Source: RGIG9115 sp045649825
GTDB lineage: Bacteria; Bacillota; Clostridia; UBA1381
Direction of reading: 5' to 3'
Assembly (NCBI GenBank): GCA_045649825.1
Contig: JAZRQO010000009.1
Span: forward strand, 56,168-120,167
Length of the DNA: 64,000 bases
The translations under genes were made by a program, and so were the position numbers. The notes under the pieces were generated by a model. That model worked only from the letters and a program-made list of their open reading frames with translations, was not told the DNA's origin and ran no database searches. Numbering within the stretch: position 1 is the stretch's first letter; each line of letters starts with the position of its first letter. Positions 35,028-44,197 of the stretch are shown here, in pieces.

Positions 35028-35509
35028 TGCCTGAGAATTTTAGTGTCGACCTCGAAACGATATACCCGGTAATCGAAGAGAAACTGCTTGCTGGCGGCAC
35101 GGTAACATTTGGACCAAAAGGAATTAGTATGTTACCGTTAATCAGGCAGGGAGTAGACTCAATTAAATTAGCTCCCATTACCAAAAAGCTTCAAAAATAT
35201 GATGTGCCATTATATAGAAGAGCTAACGGTCAATTTGTTTTACATAGGGTTATTTCTGCAAAAAATGGTATTTATACTATGCGAGGAGATAATCAGATTA
35301 TAAACGAATATGGAATTAATCATAGTCAGATAATCGGTATTATGACAGAAATCATAAAACCTGAGGGAGTTATAAAGGTTTCAGATAAAGAGTATATCAA
35401 ATATACAAAAAAACAAGTTTTAAAACAAACTATAAAAAGTTTTATTTTTAAATTAAAGGTTTTACTTAAAAAAATACTGATTAAGCTAAACTTGTATAAG
35501 AAGAATTGA
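35027..35509 (+). CDS. S24/S26 family (signal-peptidase-like) protease
   Basis: A 160-residue protein with the S26-type nucleophile GISMLPLI (S34) and a conserved VLHRVI block (H73) before a MRGDNQ stretch, as in signal peptidase I-like folds. No Lys corresponds clearly to the general base; His as in the SipW/ER type is possible. There is no N-terminal membrane helix; the C-terminus is a basic amphipathic helix (about 130-157) that could lie on the membrane. Its coupling to PqqD suggests cleavage of a small peptide, by analogy to RiPP clusters; substrate unknown. Confidence 0.75.
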   Translation: MPENFSVDLETIYPVIEEKLLAGGTVTFGPKGISMLPLIRQGVDSIKLAPITKKLQKYDVPLYRRANGQFVLHRVISAKNGIYTMRGDNQIINEYGINHSQIIGIMTEIIKPEGVIKVSDKEYIKYTKKQVLKQTIKSFIFKLKVLLKKILIKLNLYKKN

Positions 35510-35539
35510 AATACACAGTAGGAAAGGAATTTAGCTGTA

Positions 35540-36076
35540 ATGCACCGGGATTTAGATAAAATTTTATTAACAACAGAAGAAATAGATAAAATTGTGTGCA
35601 ATCTTGCAGACAAAATTAATAATGACTATCAGGATGAAGAAGTGCTGTTAGCAATTGTCCTTAAAGGCAGTATGATTTTCGCATCAGACCTTTCAAGGAA
35701 GCTCAGAATGCCTGTATCTTTTGATTTCATCAAAGCTTCCAGCTACGGAAAAAGCACACTGTCATCAAGAGAGCTTAACATTAAACTTGATCTTGAAACA
35801 GATATTAAAGACAAAAATGTTATTATTGTTGAAGACATTATTGATTCAGGCAATACCTTGTATAAATTGAAAAATTATCTGTTTGATAGAAATCCAAAAT
35901 CACTCAAAATATGTACATTACTTGATAAACCCGACAGAAGAGAGACATCTGTGGAAGTCGAATATTCAGGAACTGTTATACCTGATGAATTTGTAGTAGG
36001 TTACGGATTGGATTATGCAGAAAAATACAGAGAGCTTCCGTATATTGGTGTATTGTCACGCAGTGTATATGAATAA
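35540..36076 (+). CDS. hpt: Hypoxanthine phosphoribosyltransferase
   Basis: A 178-residue purine salvage enzyme joining hypoxanthine or guanine to PRPP. The PRPP loop is VIIVEDIIDSGNTL (about residues 94-107), and FVVGYGLDYAEKYRELPYIG is the family C-terminal signature. GGAAAGGAA lies upstream of ATG 35540. It follows the S24/S26 gene after 30 nt but is otherwise a housekeeping gene; it ends in a bidirectional terminator. Confidence 0.96.
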   Translation: MHRDLDKILLTTEEIDKIVCNLADKINNDYQDEEVLLAIVLKGSMIFASDLSRKLRMPVSFDFIKASSYGKSTLSSRELNIKLDLETDIKDKNVIIVEDIIDSGNTLYKLKNYLFDRNPKSLKICTLLDKPDRRETSVEVEYSGTVIPDEFVVGYGLDYAEKYRELPYIGVLSRSVYE

Positions 36077-36101
36077 TTGTTGTTTTTAAATATCAAATCA
36101 A

Positions 36102-36133
36102 AAAACAGCTATGGAATCATAGCTGTTTTTGTT
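36102..36133 (+). terminator. Bidirectional terminator between hpt and spoIVB
   Basis: A 12-bp stem AAAACAGCTATG / CATAGCTGTTTT with a GAAT loop; A-tract on one side and T-tract on the other serve the convergent hpt and spoIVB genes. Confidence 0.88.
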
Positions 36134-36140
36134 AATAATG

Positions 36141-37115
36141 CTATTCGATATAAGATAACATAGTTTTGGCAAATATTCCATATCCTTTTTTGGGATTATC
36201 AACAAATACGTGAGTTACTGCACCGATAATCTTATCATCACGTATAATCGGTGCTCCACTCATACCCTGGACTATTCCGCCTGTTTTTGAAACCAAGTCG
36301 TTATCTGTGATTTCAACAATCATATTCTTACCTGATAAATCCTTCAAATTGATATTTGTTATATTTACGGAATATTTACGAATTCCTTGTCCGTCAACAT
36401 CAGCTAAAATATATGCTGCACCTTCTTTTACTGTTTCGGGTGAACATATTTCTTTTTCTGGTATGGGTGGGATTTTATTTATTTTTCCAAATATTCCGCT
36501 GTGTGAATTTATTTCAACTGTTCCCATAATGGAATCGATAAATTCACCATTCAATTCACCAGGTATACCACTTTTACCCTTTGTTGGCTCTAATAACTCA
36601 CATTTAAGAATATTACCTCCGTTAATGGGTAAAATATTACCGGTATCCAAATCAGTAATACAATGTCCTAATCCTGCGTATATACCGCTTTCCGGGTCTA
36701 TAAATGTTATCGTACCTATCCCTGCAGTAGCATCTTTAACAAGAATTCCCAACTTATTTCCTGTAGTTGTTGCAACCGGATCAATAATAACATTTTTATG
36801 CTTACCGTTTCTTACGATATCAAGTTGTATCTTGACTGATTTATCTGAAATGTATTCCGATAATTCATCTATAGTATTAATTGTAACGTTGTTTACAGAT
36901 ACTATTCTATCACCTTTGATGATTCCTGCTTTTTTAGCAGGATTTACGGAACGTCCGTTTACGTCGGTGATTTTTGTAGTACCGGCAACAAGAACACCGT
37001 CAGTTCTGACAATTACACCAACTGCTTTTCCATAGGGTATCACACTATGTGCTTGAACATTAACTGCAATTGTCAAAAAAACAAAAAAAGGAATAATAAG
37101 TGATTTTATCTTCAC
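36141..37115 (-). CDS. spoIVB: SpoIVB peptidase (S55), forespore sporulation signal protease
   Basis: A 324-residue SpoIVB: a signal/anchor sequence (4-22), a PDZ domain (about 28-110) and the S55 protease domain with His in GLGHCITD (H151), Asp in VEITDNDLV (D271) and the nucleophile in GIVQGMSGAPI (S286), followed by AVTHVFVDNPKKGYGIF. In B. subtilis it is secreted from the forespore and cleaves SpoIVFA to trigger sigma-K activation. It is about 100 residues shorter than the B. subtilis protein (about 425). Start GTG 37115 has GGCGGTG 8 nt upstream. The usual neighbours recN and spo0A are absent here. Confidence 0.94.
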   Translation of the reverse strand: MKIKSLIIPFFVFLTIAVNVQAHSVIPYGKAVGVIVRTDGVLVAGTTKITDVNGRSVNPAKKAGIIKGDRIVSVNNVTINTIDELSEYISDKSVKIQLDIVRNGKHKNVIIDPVATTTGNKLGILVKDATAGIGTITFIDPESGIYAGLGHCITDLDTGNILPINGGNILKCELLEPTKGKSGIPGELNGEFIDSIMGTVEINSHSGIFGKINKIPPIPEKEICSPETVKEGAAYILADVDGQGIRKYSVNITNINLKDLSGKNMIVEITDNDLVSKTGGIVQGMSGAPIIRDDKIIGAVTHVFVDNPKKGYGIFAKTMLSYIE

Positions 37116-37142
37116 ATTTATTACACCGCCTTTTATTTGATT

Positions 37143-37159
37143 GGATTATATAATAATCC
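37143..37159. repeat. Inverted repeat upstream of spoIVB
   Basis: GGATTAT / ATAATCC arms of 7 nt around ATA, centred 36 nt upstream of the spoIVB start and also upstream of pcrA. It could be an operator; no regulator is identified. Confidence 0.4.
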
Positions 37160-37279
37160 TTAATTAATTTTCCCCGTCACAGTTCTTATATTCTGTATGC
37201 ACGGCTGAAAAAAATTCATTTTTGTTCTTAAAAGCGAAACAGGGAACAGGAAATAAATACTAATTTTATGGAGGATAAA

Positions 37280-39469
37280 ATGTCTGTGTTTCAAAATTTA
37301 AACGATATGCAACAACTTGCCGTTAAAACAACAGAAGGTCCGGTTTTAATTCTTGCGGGTGCGGGAAGCGGCAAAACAACCGTTCTTGTTAATCGTTTGT
37401 CATACATACTTAGCGAATCGAAAGTAAGTCCTTATCGTATTCTTGCCATCACCTTTACTAATAAAGCTGCTAACGAAATGAAAAGTCGAATTATTTCACA
37501 GATTGGTGATGTAGGAAATCAGATGTGGATTGGAACTTTCCATTCAATGTGTGTACGACTTTTAAGAGGCAACATTGAAAAATTAGGATATAAAAATGAT
37601 TTTTTGATTTATGATTCTTCAGATAGTAAATCCTTAATCAAGGAATGTATGGAAGAGCTTAATATTAACGAAAAAAACTTTTCTGCCAGAACTCTTATGA
37701 CAGAAATCAGCAGGGCGAAGGATGATGTAATAACCCCTGAAATATTTGAAAAACTATACAGCAATGATTTTAGGTTGAATATCGTTTCGGGAGTTTATAA
37801 ATTATATCAGCAAAAGCTCAAAAAAAACAATGCCCTGGATTTTGATGACCTTATATTAAAAACCATACAGCTTTTGTCAGAAAATAAAGAAATTAGAGAA
37901 AAGTATCAGGAGAAATTCCAATACATAATGGTTGATGAGTATCAGGATACAAACAATGCTCAATATATGTTGATTTCTCTTCTTGCAGGTAAGCACAGAA
38001 ACCTATGCGTGGTTGGCGACGACGATCAGAGCATTTATAAATTCAGAGGAGCGAACATCAGAAACATTCTGGATTTTGAAGTTGAATTTCCTGAAGTTAC
38101 GGTTATCAAGCTTGAACAAAATTATCGTTCGACTTCAAATATACTAAGCGCAGCAAATGCAGTTATTGCAAATAACAGTGAAAGAAAAGGTAAAAACCTC
38201 TGGACCGACAGGGGAGAGGGAGATAAAATTACCTGGTATACTGCAGCTAACGAACATGATGAAGGCGACTATATAGGTAAAACTATAGAAAAATTATTTG
38301 AATCAGGAATTCCATATTCCGAATGTGCGGTTTTATACAGAATTAACGCACAGTCACGTGTAATTGAAGAAATGCTTATGAGGCGAGGTATTCCATACCA
38401 TATTCATGGTGGCCATCGCTTCTACGACCACAAGGAAATCAAAGATATTATCGCGTATTTAAGAATTATTTATAATTCTTCCGACGATGTGAGTTTAAGA
38501 AGAATTATTAATGAGCCAAAACGCGGAATAGGCAAAACTACAGTTGATAAAGCACAAAAGATTGCAGATGAAAAAAACATATCTCTGTTTAGTGTTTTAT
38601 GCGATGTAGATAAATACAGCGAACTTAAAAGGGCAAGTGCAAATGTAAAATCATTTACTGAAATAATTAGCGAATTAACACGCTTAAAAGGAAAACTCAG
38701 TCTTTTCGATTTAACAGCAAGAGTTATGTCTGATACAGGTTATTCAATGATGATTAAAGCTTCTGACGAAAAAGAATCAAAAACAAGGGGTGAGAATCTA
38801 GACGAATTACTCTCTGTTGTAAAGGAATTTGAAATGAGTGAGGAAGAAGACCATTCTCTCGGAGCTTTTCTTGAAAAAATTTCTCTTGTATCCGATATAG
38901 ATTCTGCTGACGAAAATGCTGACAGCGTTGCACTTATGACAATTCATAGTGCTAAAGGATTGGAATTCCCTGTTGTGTTTATTGCAGGAATGGAAAATGG
39001 TTTGTTCCCCGGGACTTCATCAATTGGTAACAAGGAAGAGCTGGAAGAAGAACGTCGTCTTTGCTACGTTGCAATAACTCGTGCAAAAAATAAATTACAT
39101 CTTATCACGGCAGATCAACGTATGATTTTCGGTAAAACTGTTAGGCAGGAACCGTCTATGTTTATAAACGAAATCCCCACTGAATACTATGAGAAAAAGG
39201 TGGGTATTGCGGCACATATGAATGGAGTTTTCAGAACTATAGGCTTTGAAAAAGAAATCATTTCGGAACGTGACTGGAGAAAGACCAATATAAAATGTGA
39301 GGGTTTAAAATTCAACCCGGGCGACATAGTAAGTCACCCAAAATTTGGACAAGGTGTAGTTAAATCATCTGAAGCATTTGGTGATGATTACAAGGTTGAG
39401 GTTATCTTTGATGACTTTGGAAGAAAAATTCTTATGTCTAATTTTGCACGACTTGAAAAAGTAAATTAA
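37280..39469 (+). CDS. pcrA: ATP-dependent DNA helicase PcrA/UvrD
   Basis: About 729 residues, a superfamily 1A helicase: Walker A GAGSGKTT (about 32-39), TFTNKAANEMKSR, Walker B VDEYQDTN, GDDDQSIYKFRGA, LEQNYRST, MTIHSAKGLEFP and VAITRAKN. The C-terminal Tudor-like tail (PGDIVSHPKFGQGVV) is typical of PcrA and can bind RNA polymerase. It unwinds DNA in repair and clears conflicts with replication. ATG 37280 is preferred (GGAGGA at 37270-37275; MSVFQNLNDMQ fits the family); ATG 37268 overlaps that site. Confidence 0.96.
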   Translation: MSVFQNLNDMQQLAVKTTEGPVLILAGAGSGKTTVLVNRLSYILSESKVSPYRILAITFTNKAANEMKSRIISQIGDVGNQMWIGTFHSMCVRLLRGNIEKLGYKNDFLIYDSSDSKSLIKECMEELNINEKNFSARTLMTEISRAKDDVITPEIFEKLYSNDFRLNIVSGVYKLYQQKLKKNNALDFDDLILKTIQLLSENKEIREKYQEKFQYIMVDEYQDTNNAQYMLISLLAGKHRNLCVVGDDDQSIYKFRGANIRNILDFEVEFPEVTVIKLEQNYRSTSNILSAANAVIANNSERKGKNLWTDRGEGDKITWYTAANEHDEGDYIGKTIEKLFESGIPYSECAVLYRINAQSRVIEEMLMRRGIPYHIHGGHRFYDHKEIKDIIAYLRIIYNSSDDVSLRRIINEPKRGIGKTTVDKAQKIADEKNISLFSVLCDVDKYSELKRASANVKSFTEIISELTRLKGKLSLFDLTARVMSDTGYSMMIKASDEKESKTRGENLDELLSVVKEFEMSEEEDHSLGAFLEKISLVSDIDSADENADSVALMTIHSAKGLEFPVVFIAGMENGLFPGTSSIGNKEELEEERRLCYVAITRAKNKLHLITADQRMIFGKTVRQEPSMFINEIPTEYYEKKVGIAAHMNGVFRTIGFEKEIISERDWRKTNIKCEGLKFNPGDIVSHPKFGQGVVKSSEAFGDDYKVEVIFDDFGRKILMSNFARLEKVN

Positions 39470-39487
39470 TTAGGGAGTATACTTATT

Positions 39488-41488
39488 ATGGCAAATATTC
39501 ATGTTTTAAATCCTGAAATATCGAATAAAATTGCTGCAGGTGAAGTGGTAGAACGTCCGGCTTCAGTAGTTAAAGAACTTGTGGAGAACAGTATTGATGC
39601 CGGAGCTAAGAATATATGCGTTGAAATTAAAAATGGCGGCATTTCACTGATTTCCGTAACAGATAATGGCTGCGGAATGCATAGCGAGGACGCACAGATC
39701 GCCTTTCTCCGTCATGCCACGAGTAAAATACAATCAGAAGAAGATTTAGATGCCATTTATACTTTGGGTTTTCGCGGCGAAGCTCTGTCATCCATAGGCG
39801 CAGTATCTGAAGCAGTTATATATACCAAACGCAGAGAAGATGCATTCGGCACTGTTGTAACGTGTGAGGGTGGGGAAATAATTGCGTCCGACGAAGGTGG
39901 TATGTCAGACGGGACTAAGGTTGTAGTCAGAAATTTGTTTTATAACACTCCTGCCAGAATGAAATTTCTAAAAAAAGATGCCACAGAAGCAGGGTATATC
40001 ACTGATTTTATCGCACGCTTCATACTGGCTCATCCTGAAATATCATTCAGATTAATAAAAAACGGGAAGGATGTCCTTTCCTCATATGGAGATGGAAACC
40101 TAAAAAATGCAGTATACGCTGTATATGGAAAAGATTATGCAAATAACATAATCGCTGTGGATTATGAAGCTGAAGGTATAAGGGTTACAGGTGCAATAGG
40201 TAACAGTTCTCTGTCGCGACCAAACCGAAGTTTTCAAAGCTTTTTTGTTAACAAAAGAACTATTAAAAGTCCTCTGATAATCAAAGCACTTGAGGAAGCT
40301 TTTAAAAATCAGATAATGATAGGGAAGTTTCCTGTAGCTATACTGAACATAGAAATAAATCCCTCATTAATAGATATTAACGTTCATCCTACTAAGCTTG
40401 AGGTTAAATTTTCTGACGATAAAAAAATATATGACGCAGTGTATTATGCTGTAAAAAATTCACTTTATGCGATACCTGGTGAAAAGCAGAATAAAACAAA
40501 CTATAATCCAAGAATTAATCCTTTTATTCTTGCCGAAAACAAACCTACAACATTATCCGAAGACACTGGTAATACTGAGGAAAAGAAAGTTTCAGATGAT
40601 AATACTCCATCATCTCAAGTATCTAAGCACGAAGAAACAAAAGCTGTACAAACTTCTGCAAACAAACTACAAGTTACATTAGAGGTTAAAGAAGATCCTC
40701 TTGAATGTTACAAAAAAAAGGAAACAGAATCAAAGCCTGCAGTATTTAAAACCCCGGAATTTGAGATTAAAATTGAAAAAAAGGAAGATTTTGTACCTTG
40801 TGATACCAAAGTTGAAGCAAAATTCGATTATAAACAAACAGAAATTTCAACACAAACAGAGCTTCCTGTTGAAAACCTGTCAGAAAATAATATTTCAATT
40901 GATACAGACGACTTTAATTTTAAAATAATCGGACAAATTTTTGATACATATATAATTGCTCAAAAAGATAAAGAAATGCTCTTGATAGATCAGCATGCAG
41001 CGCATGAGCGTATAAAGTATGAGCAGTTGCTCAAGAACCTTGAAGCCAAACAAATATATTCACAAATGTTGCTTGAGCCGGTCGTTGTAAAGTTAAGCAC
41101 ACAGGAATTTTCAGCATTTGAGCAAAACATTGATGTTTTGCAGAATTTGGGGTTTGAAGCGGAAGAATTTGGTGAACTTGAAATAATTGTGAGGTCTGCA
41201 CCTCAGGAACTGGATTGGTCAGACGTTGAGGATGTTATTATTGAGCTTTTATCAGAAATATCTTCATCAAAGAAAGATATTATTACCGAAAAAATTGAAC
41301 GTATGATATATACAATTGCTTGCAAAGCTGCAGTCAAAGCAAATCATGTATTGAACGAATCTGAGATGAAAGGTCTTTTAAACTCAGTCTTTGCTCTGGA
41401 AAATATAAATACTTGTCCTCACGGAAGACCAATAACAGTTAAGCTGACAAAAAAAGAATTAGAAAAAATGTTTAAACGTATTGTATAG
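39488..41488 (+). CDS. mutL: DNA mismatch repair protein MutL
   Basis: A 666-residue MutL: GHKL ATPase domain (NKIAAGEVVERPASVVKELVEN; DNGCGM; FRGEALSSI), a low-complexity Glu/Lys/Thr linker (about 335-470) and a C-terminal domain with the endonuclease metal motif DQHAAHERIKYE (D501) plus CPHGRP, so it is a nicking-type MutL as expected outside enteric bacteria. It follows pcrA after 18 nt; mutS is not in the window. UvrD/PcrA and MutL cooperate in mismatch repair, so the pairing makes sense. Confidence 0.96.
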   Translation: MANIHVLNPEISNKIAAGEVVERPASVVKELVENSIDAGAKNICVEIKNGGISLISVTDNGCGMHSEDAQIAFLRHATSKIQSEEDLDAIYTLGFRGEALSSIGAVSEAVIYTKRREDAFGTVVTCEGGEIIASDEGGMSDGTKVVVRNLFYNTPARMKFLKKDATEAGYITDFIARFILAHPEISFRLIKNGKDVLSSYGDGNLKNAVYAVYGKDYANNIIAVDYEAEGIRVTGAIGNSSLSRPNRSFQSFFVNKRTIKSPLIIKALEEAFKNQIMIGKFPVAILNIEINPSLIDINVHPTKLEVKFSDDKKIYDAVYYAVKNSLYAIPGEKQNKTNYNPRINPFILAENKPTTLSEDTGNTEEKKVSDDNTPSSQVSKHEETKAVQTSANKLQVTLEVKEDPLECYKKKETESKPAVFKTPEFEIKIEKKEDFVPCDTKVEAKFDYKQTEISTQTELPVENLSENNISIDTDDFNFKIIGQIFDTYIIAQKDKEMLLIDQHAAHERIKYEQLLKNLEAKQIYSQMLLEPVVVKLSTQEFSAFEQNIDVLQNLGFEAEEFGELEIIVRSAPQELDWSDVEDVIIELLSEISSSKKDIITEKIERMIYTIACKAAVKANHVLNESEMKGLLNSVFALENINTCPHGRPITVKLTKKELEKMFKRIV

Positions 41489-41498
41489 GTGATGAATT

Positions 41499-42278
41499 GT
41501 GGTAAAATTAGAAACTATAATAACTCAATTAGAAAAAGCAGCTCCTGTTTGCTACGCATCAGGTTGGGATAATGTCGGGTTAATGATAGGCAACTTTGGC
41601 TTCAATGTTGAGAATGTTATGGTGTGCCTTGATGTTACACCTGATGTTGTGGAGCAAGCTATAAAATGCAACTGTGAACTTATAATATCCCATCATCCTT
41701 TGTTCTTTAAAGGCATTAGTATTATTGATTATAGTACTCCTAAAGGAAATATGATTAAAAACATTATTCAAAATAACATTGCTGTTTACTCTTGTCATAC
41801 AAATATGGACTCTGCAAATGGTGGAATTAACAGCGTTCTGGCTGAAGAGTTTGGTTTAAGTGATATTGAAATTCTTGAGCCTAACAATACATATCCTGAG
41901 GCAGGAATAGGCAGATTAGGATATTTAAGCAATAAAATTTCTTTTGCTGAGCTATGTAGTTTGACTAAAAAAATACTGAAATGCGATTGTTTAAAAACAG
42001 TTTGTTCAAATGATAAACCAATCAAAAAGCTATGCGTTGCCTCAGGAAGTTGCGGTGATTTAATTGAGCTTGCAGCTTCAAAAGGTGCAGATGCTATCAT
42101 AACGGCAGATGTTAAATATCACGAAGCGTTGGATGCTTACGATTCAGGAATCACTGTTCTCGACGCAGGGCATTATCCTACAGAAATTATTGTTTGTGAT
42201 ATATTTAAGAAGATTTTAAGCAACATAGGCATCAAACTATTTACTGCAGAAAGTAATGATGTTTTTAAATTTATATAG
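41499..42278 (+). CDS. Nif3-like dinuclear metal centre protein
   Basis: A 259-residue Nif3/YqfO family protein with the metal-binding ISHHPLFFKG, SCHTNMDSANGG and AGHYPTE motifs. The family has a dinuclear metal site and has been linked to GTP cyclohydrolase-like folds, but its role is not settled. This is the short form without the inserted PII-like domain. The start is GTG 41499 with AGGTGATG upstream. Third gene of a pcrA-mutL unit that ends at a strong terminator. Confidence 0.92.
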   Translation: MVKLETIITQLEKAAPVCYASGWDNVGLMIGNFGFNVENVMVCLDVTPDVVEQAIKCNCELIISHHPLFFKGISIIDYSTPKGNMIKNIIQNNIAVYSCHTNMDSANGGINSVLAEEFGLSDIEILEPNNTYPEAGIGRLGYLSNKISFAELCSLTKKILKCDCLKTVCSNDKPIKKLCVASGSCGDLIELAASKGADAIITADVKYHEALDAYDSGITVLDAGHYPTEIIVCDIFKKILSNIGIKLFTAESNDVFKFI

Positions 42279-42281
42279 AAA

Positions 42282-42320
42282 TAACGGTCAATGCAGAATT
42301 AGCATTGACCGTTATATTTT
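42282..42320 (+). terminator. Bidirectional terminator between nif3 and capA
   Basis: A 13-bp stem TAACGGTCAATGC / GCATTGACCGTTA with a 7-nt loop, followed by TATTTT on the plus strand and TTATTTC on the minus strand. Confidence 0.88.
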
Positions 42321-43386
42321 AATTGAATTTTAATTCGTTATCTGAAAGTTGGGAGGAGTAGGTGGTAATTTTTTTCTTTACTCGCTCGTATTCGCTTCCT
42401 GATAAAGGAGTTGGCTGATAATTATTTCTGTTCTTAACAGAAGAAACGGAACAGGGGATTATATTGATTTCATCATCAACTATCAATTCACCGTTTTCAA
42501 AACTGAATGTTTGCTGAAAAATCATAGTATCTTTGTCTGAACAATTTTTATTTCCGCCAAAGCAAAAATTACCAAGACTATACAAAATGTATTTGCCGTT
42601 ATATTTTTCAATTCCCTGTAAAACGTGAGGATGATGTCCAATTACGAGATCAGCACCGTTATCAATTGCTTTGTGTGCAAGCTCCGTTTGCATTTCTGAC
42701 GGGGAAGTGGCACGTTCAATGCCCCAATGAAAGCTTACAATTATCAAATCCGGATTTTCAGACTTAACTTTATTCATAGCTTCATCTAAAAGCCCCCGGT
42801 GAACATCATTCAAAGCATTAATCCCGAGCATTCCGACATTAATCCCGTTAACTTCATAAAAAGCTATATCTGTGCCTTCAAAATTAACAATATTATTATT
42901 TGATAGAATAGTTTTTGTATCATCAAGAGCAACTAAGCCGTAATCTTTAGTATGGTTATTGGCAAGATTTGCAGCTTCAACAGAGGATGAAGTAAGTATT
43001 TCCGCATATTCAGGTTTTCCTCTGAATGCGAACTGTTTATTTGCCCTGGTTCCATTTTCAGATAAAGTACCTTCAAAATTGACTATTGTTAAATCATCAC
43101 CTTCAAAATATTTTTTAACATTCCGTAGGAAATAGGTATAGTCATTATTCTGATTTGCAACTTCACTAACAAAACTTCCGCTTCCGCCATAATTTACATC
43201 AGTAGCTAATGTGCAATCTCCGACAGCAGTAATTTTTATACTGGCATTTAAAGGTTGCGACTCAACTTCGGTATTATCATATATTTCTTCAGTATCATCT
43301 GAATGATTTTGAATTTCACGGACTTCATTATGTTGCATCCCGAAAATAAATGCAATAATCATCAATATAAACAGTATCTTTTTCAT
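42319..43386 (-). CDS. CapA family secreted metallophosphoesterase-like protein
   Basis: About 355 residues. A signal peptide or anchor (MKKILFILMIIAFIFGM) leads to a PGA_cap/CapA domain: AVGDCTLATD, NFEGTLSENGT, LANNHTKDYG, FHWGIE and GHHPHVLQG, which resembles calcineurin-type metallophosphoesterases. CapA proteins take part in poly-gamma-glutamate or other surface-polymer handling; no capB/C genes are near, so the exact role is open. ATG 43386 has AGGAG 8 nt upstream. It is the last gene of the minus-strand unit that begins with pyr genes, after an 88-nt gap. Confidence 0.9.
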   Translation of the reverse strand: MKKILFILMIIAFIFGMQHNEVREIQNHSDDTEEIYDNTEVESQPLNASIKITAVGDCTLATDVNYGGSGSFVSEVANQNNDYTYFLRNVKKYFEGDDLTIVNFEGTLSENGTRANKQFAFRGKPEYAEILTSSSVEAANLANNHTKDYGLVALDDTKTILSNNNIVNFEGTDIAFYEVNGINVGMLGINALNDVHRGLLDEAMNKVKSENPDLIIVSFHWGIERATSPSEMQTELAHKAIDNGADLVIGHHPHVLQGIEKYNGKYILYSLGNFCFGGNKNCSDKDTMIFQQTFSFENGELIVDDEINIIPCSVSSVKNRNNYQPTPLSGSEYERVKKKITTYSSQLSDNELKFN

Positions 43387-43474
43387 TTGCTCAACTCCTG
43401 TTTTTAAGCCAATAATCAAAAGGGAGGGTTTTAATAAAATAAATCTAAGTTTTATAAATAACTATTTAACAGAA

Positions 43475-44197
43475 TTAAAACCATATTTCAGTATCAAAAC
43501 ATATAATTGTTCCTATATCCGTTACAGGACCTTTATTTATTTCAATAAGTTCCGTTTTATGTTCTTTTAAATAATTAGTTATAACCTCTGCATCATCAAG
43601 ATATTTTATTTCACCGTTTAAAAAAATTTTATTGTTAATATAGCCTGTTGAACCTCCAAAAAAACCATAATTCATTCCATTTAGAATTATTTTGCCTTTT
43701 TTAATTTTAAGTATATCAAAACCAGATTTTTTTAGATTTTTATAAATACCATCATCATCAGTGATAATTCCATTGTTTCCTGTAAAGCAAATACTGCATT
43801 TAGAATATCCCTGCTGTACGTTTATATGTTTTAAAAATTTCTGTTTAATCTCAGCAAGCGTTATTTTATCGGTTAAATCAAAATTATGAACTGCCATTGA
43901 ATTTTCACATGCCGCATTATAGAAAACATCTTCAGGATATTTTTCTGATGGTTCAGAGCTTCCGCATATAATTTCTATATTCGGAAGCTCTTTTTTATAA
44001 TATTCATACGCACTTGGACATACTATGGCTTTCCTGTTGTCAATTTTACACATTCCTAAATCAGGATGTCCGTTTATTGCAGGACTTACATTAAGCTTAA
44101 AGCTTGGTATAATCCTGTCAAAATGCATTTTAAGCGCTTTCTTTACTATTTCGTTTACCCTATAATCAATTACAGCACACTTTGACATTTTTTTCAC
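43475..44197 (-). CDS. DUF6873 family protein (GME/arginine deiminase-like fold)
   Basis: A 240-residue protein that resembles DUF6873, a family predicted to share the fold of guanidino-group modifying enzymes. Visible motifs: NGHPDLGMC (about 42-50), YNAACENSMAV, GFFGGSTGYI, and VTDIGTIICF near the end. Substrate and activity are unknown. The start GTG 44197 overlaps the pyrF stop (GTGA), or ATG 44188; neither has a strong ribosome site, so translation is probably coupled to pyrF. Identification rests on memory of the family. Confidence 0.65.
   Translation of the reverse strand: MKKMSKCAVIDYRVNEIVKKALKMHFDRIIPSFKLNVSPAINGHPDLGMCKIDNRKAIVCPSAYEYYKKELPNIEIICGSSEPSEKYPEDVFYNAACENSMAVHNFDLTDKITLAEIKQKFLKHINVQQGYSKCSICFTGNNGIITDDDGIYKNLKKSGFDILKIKKGKIILNGMNYGFFGGSTGYINNKIFLNGEIKYLDDAEVITNYLKEHKTELIEINKGPVTDIGTIICFDTEIWF

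Noticed and set aside
33055..35509. A complete lasso-peptide cluster
   Set aside because: No asparagine-synthase-like cyclase, no transglutaminase-like B2 protease and no small precursor ORF in any gap or in the 185-nt upstream region.
41499..42278. GTP cyclohydrolase annotation for the Nif3-like protein
   Set aside because: The metal motifs fit Nif3/YqfO; cyclohydrolase activity is not established for the family.
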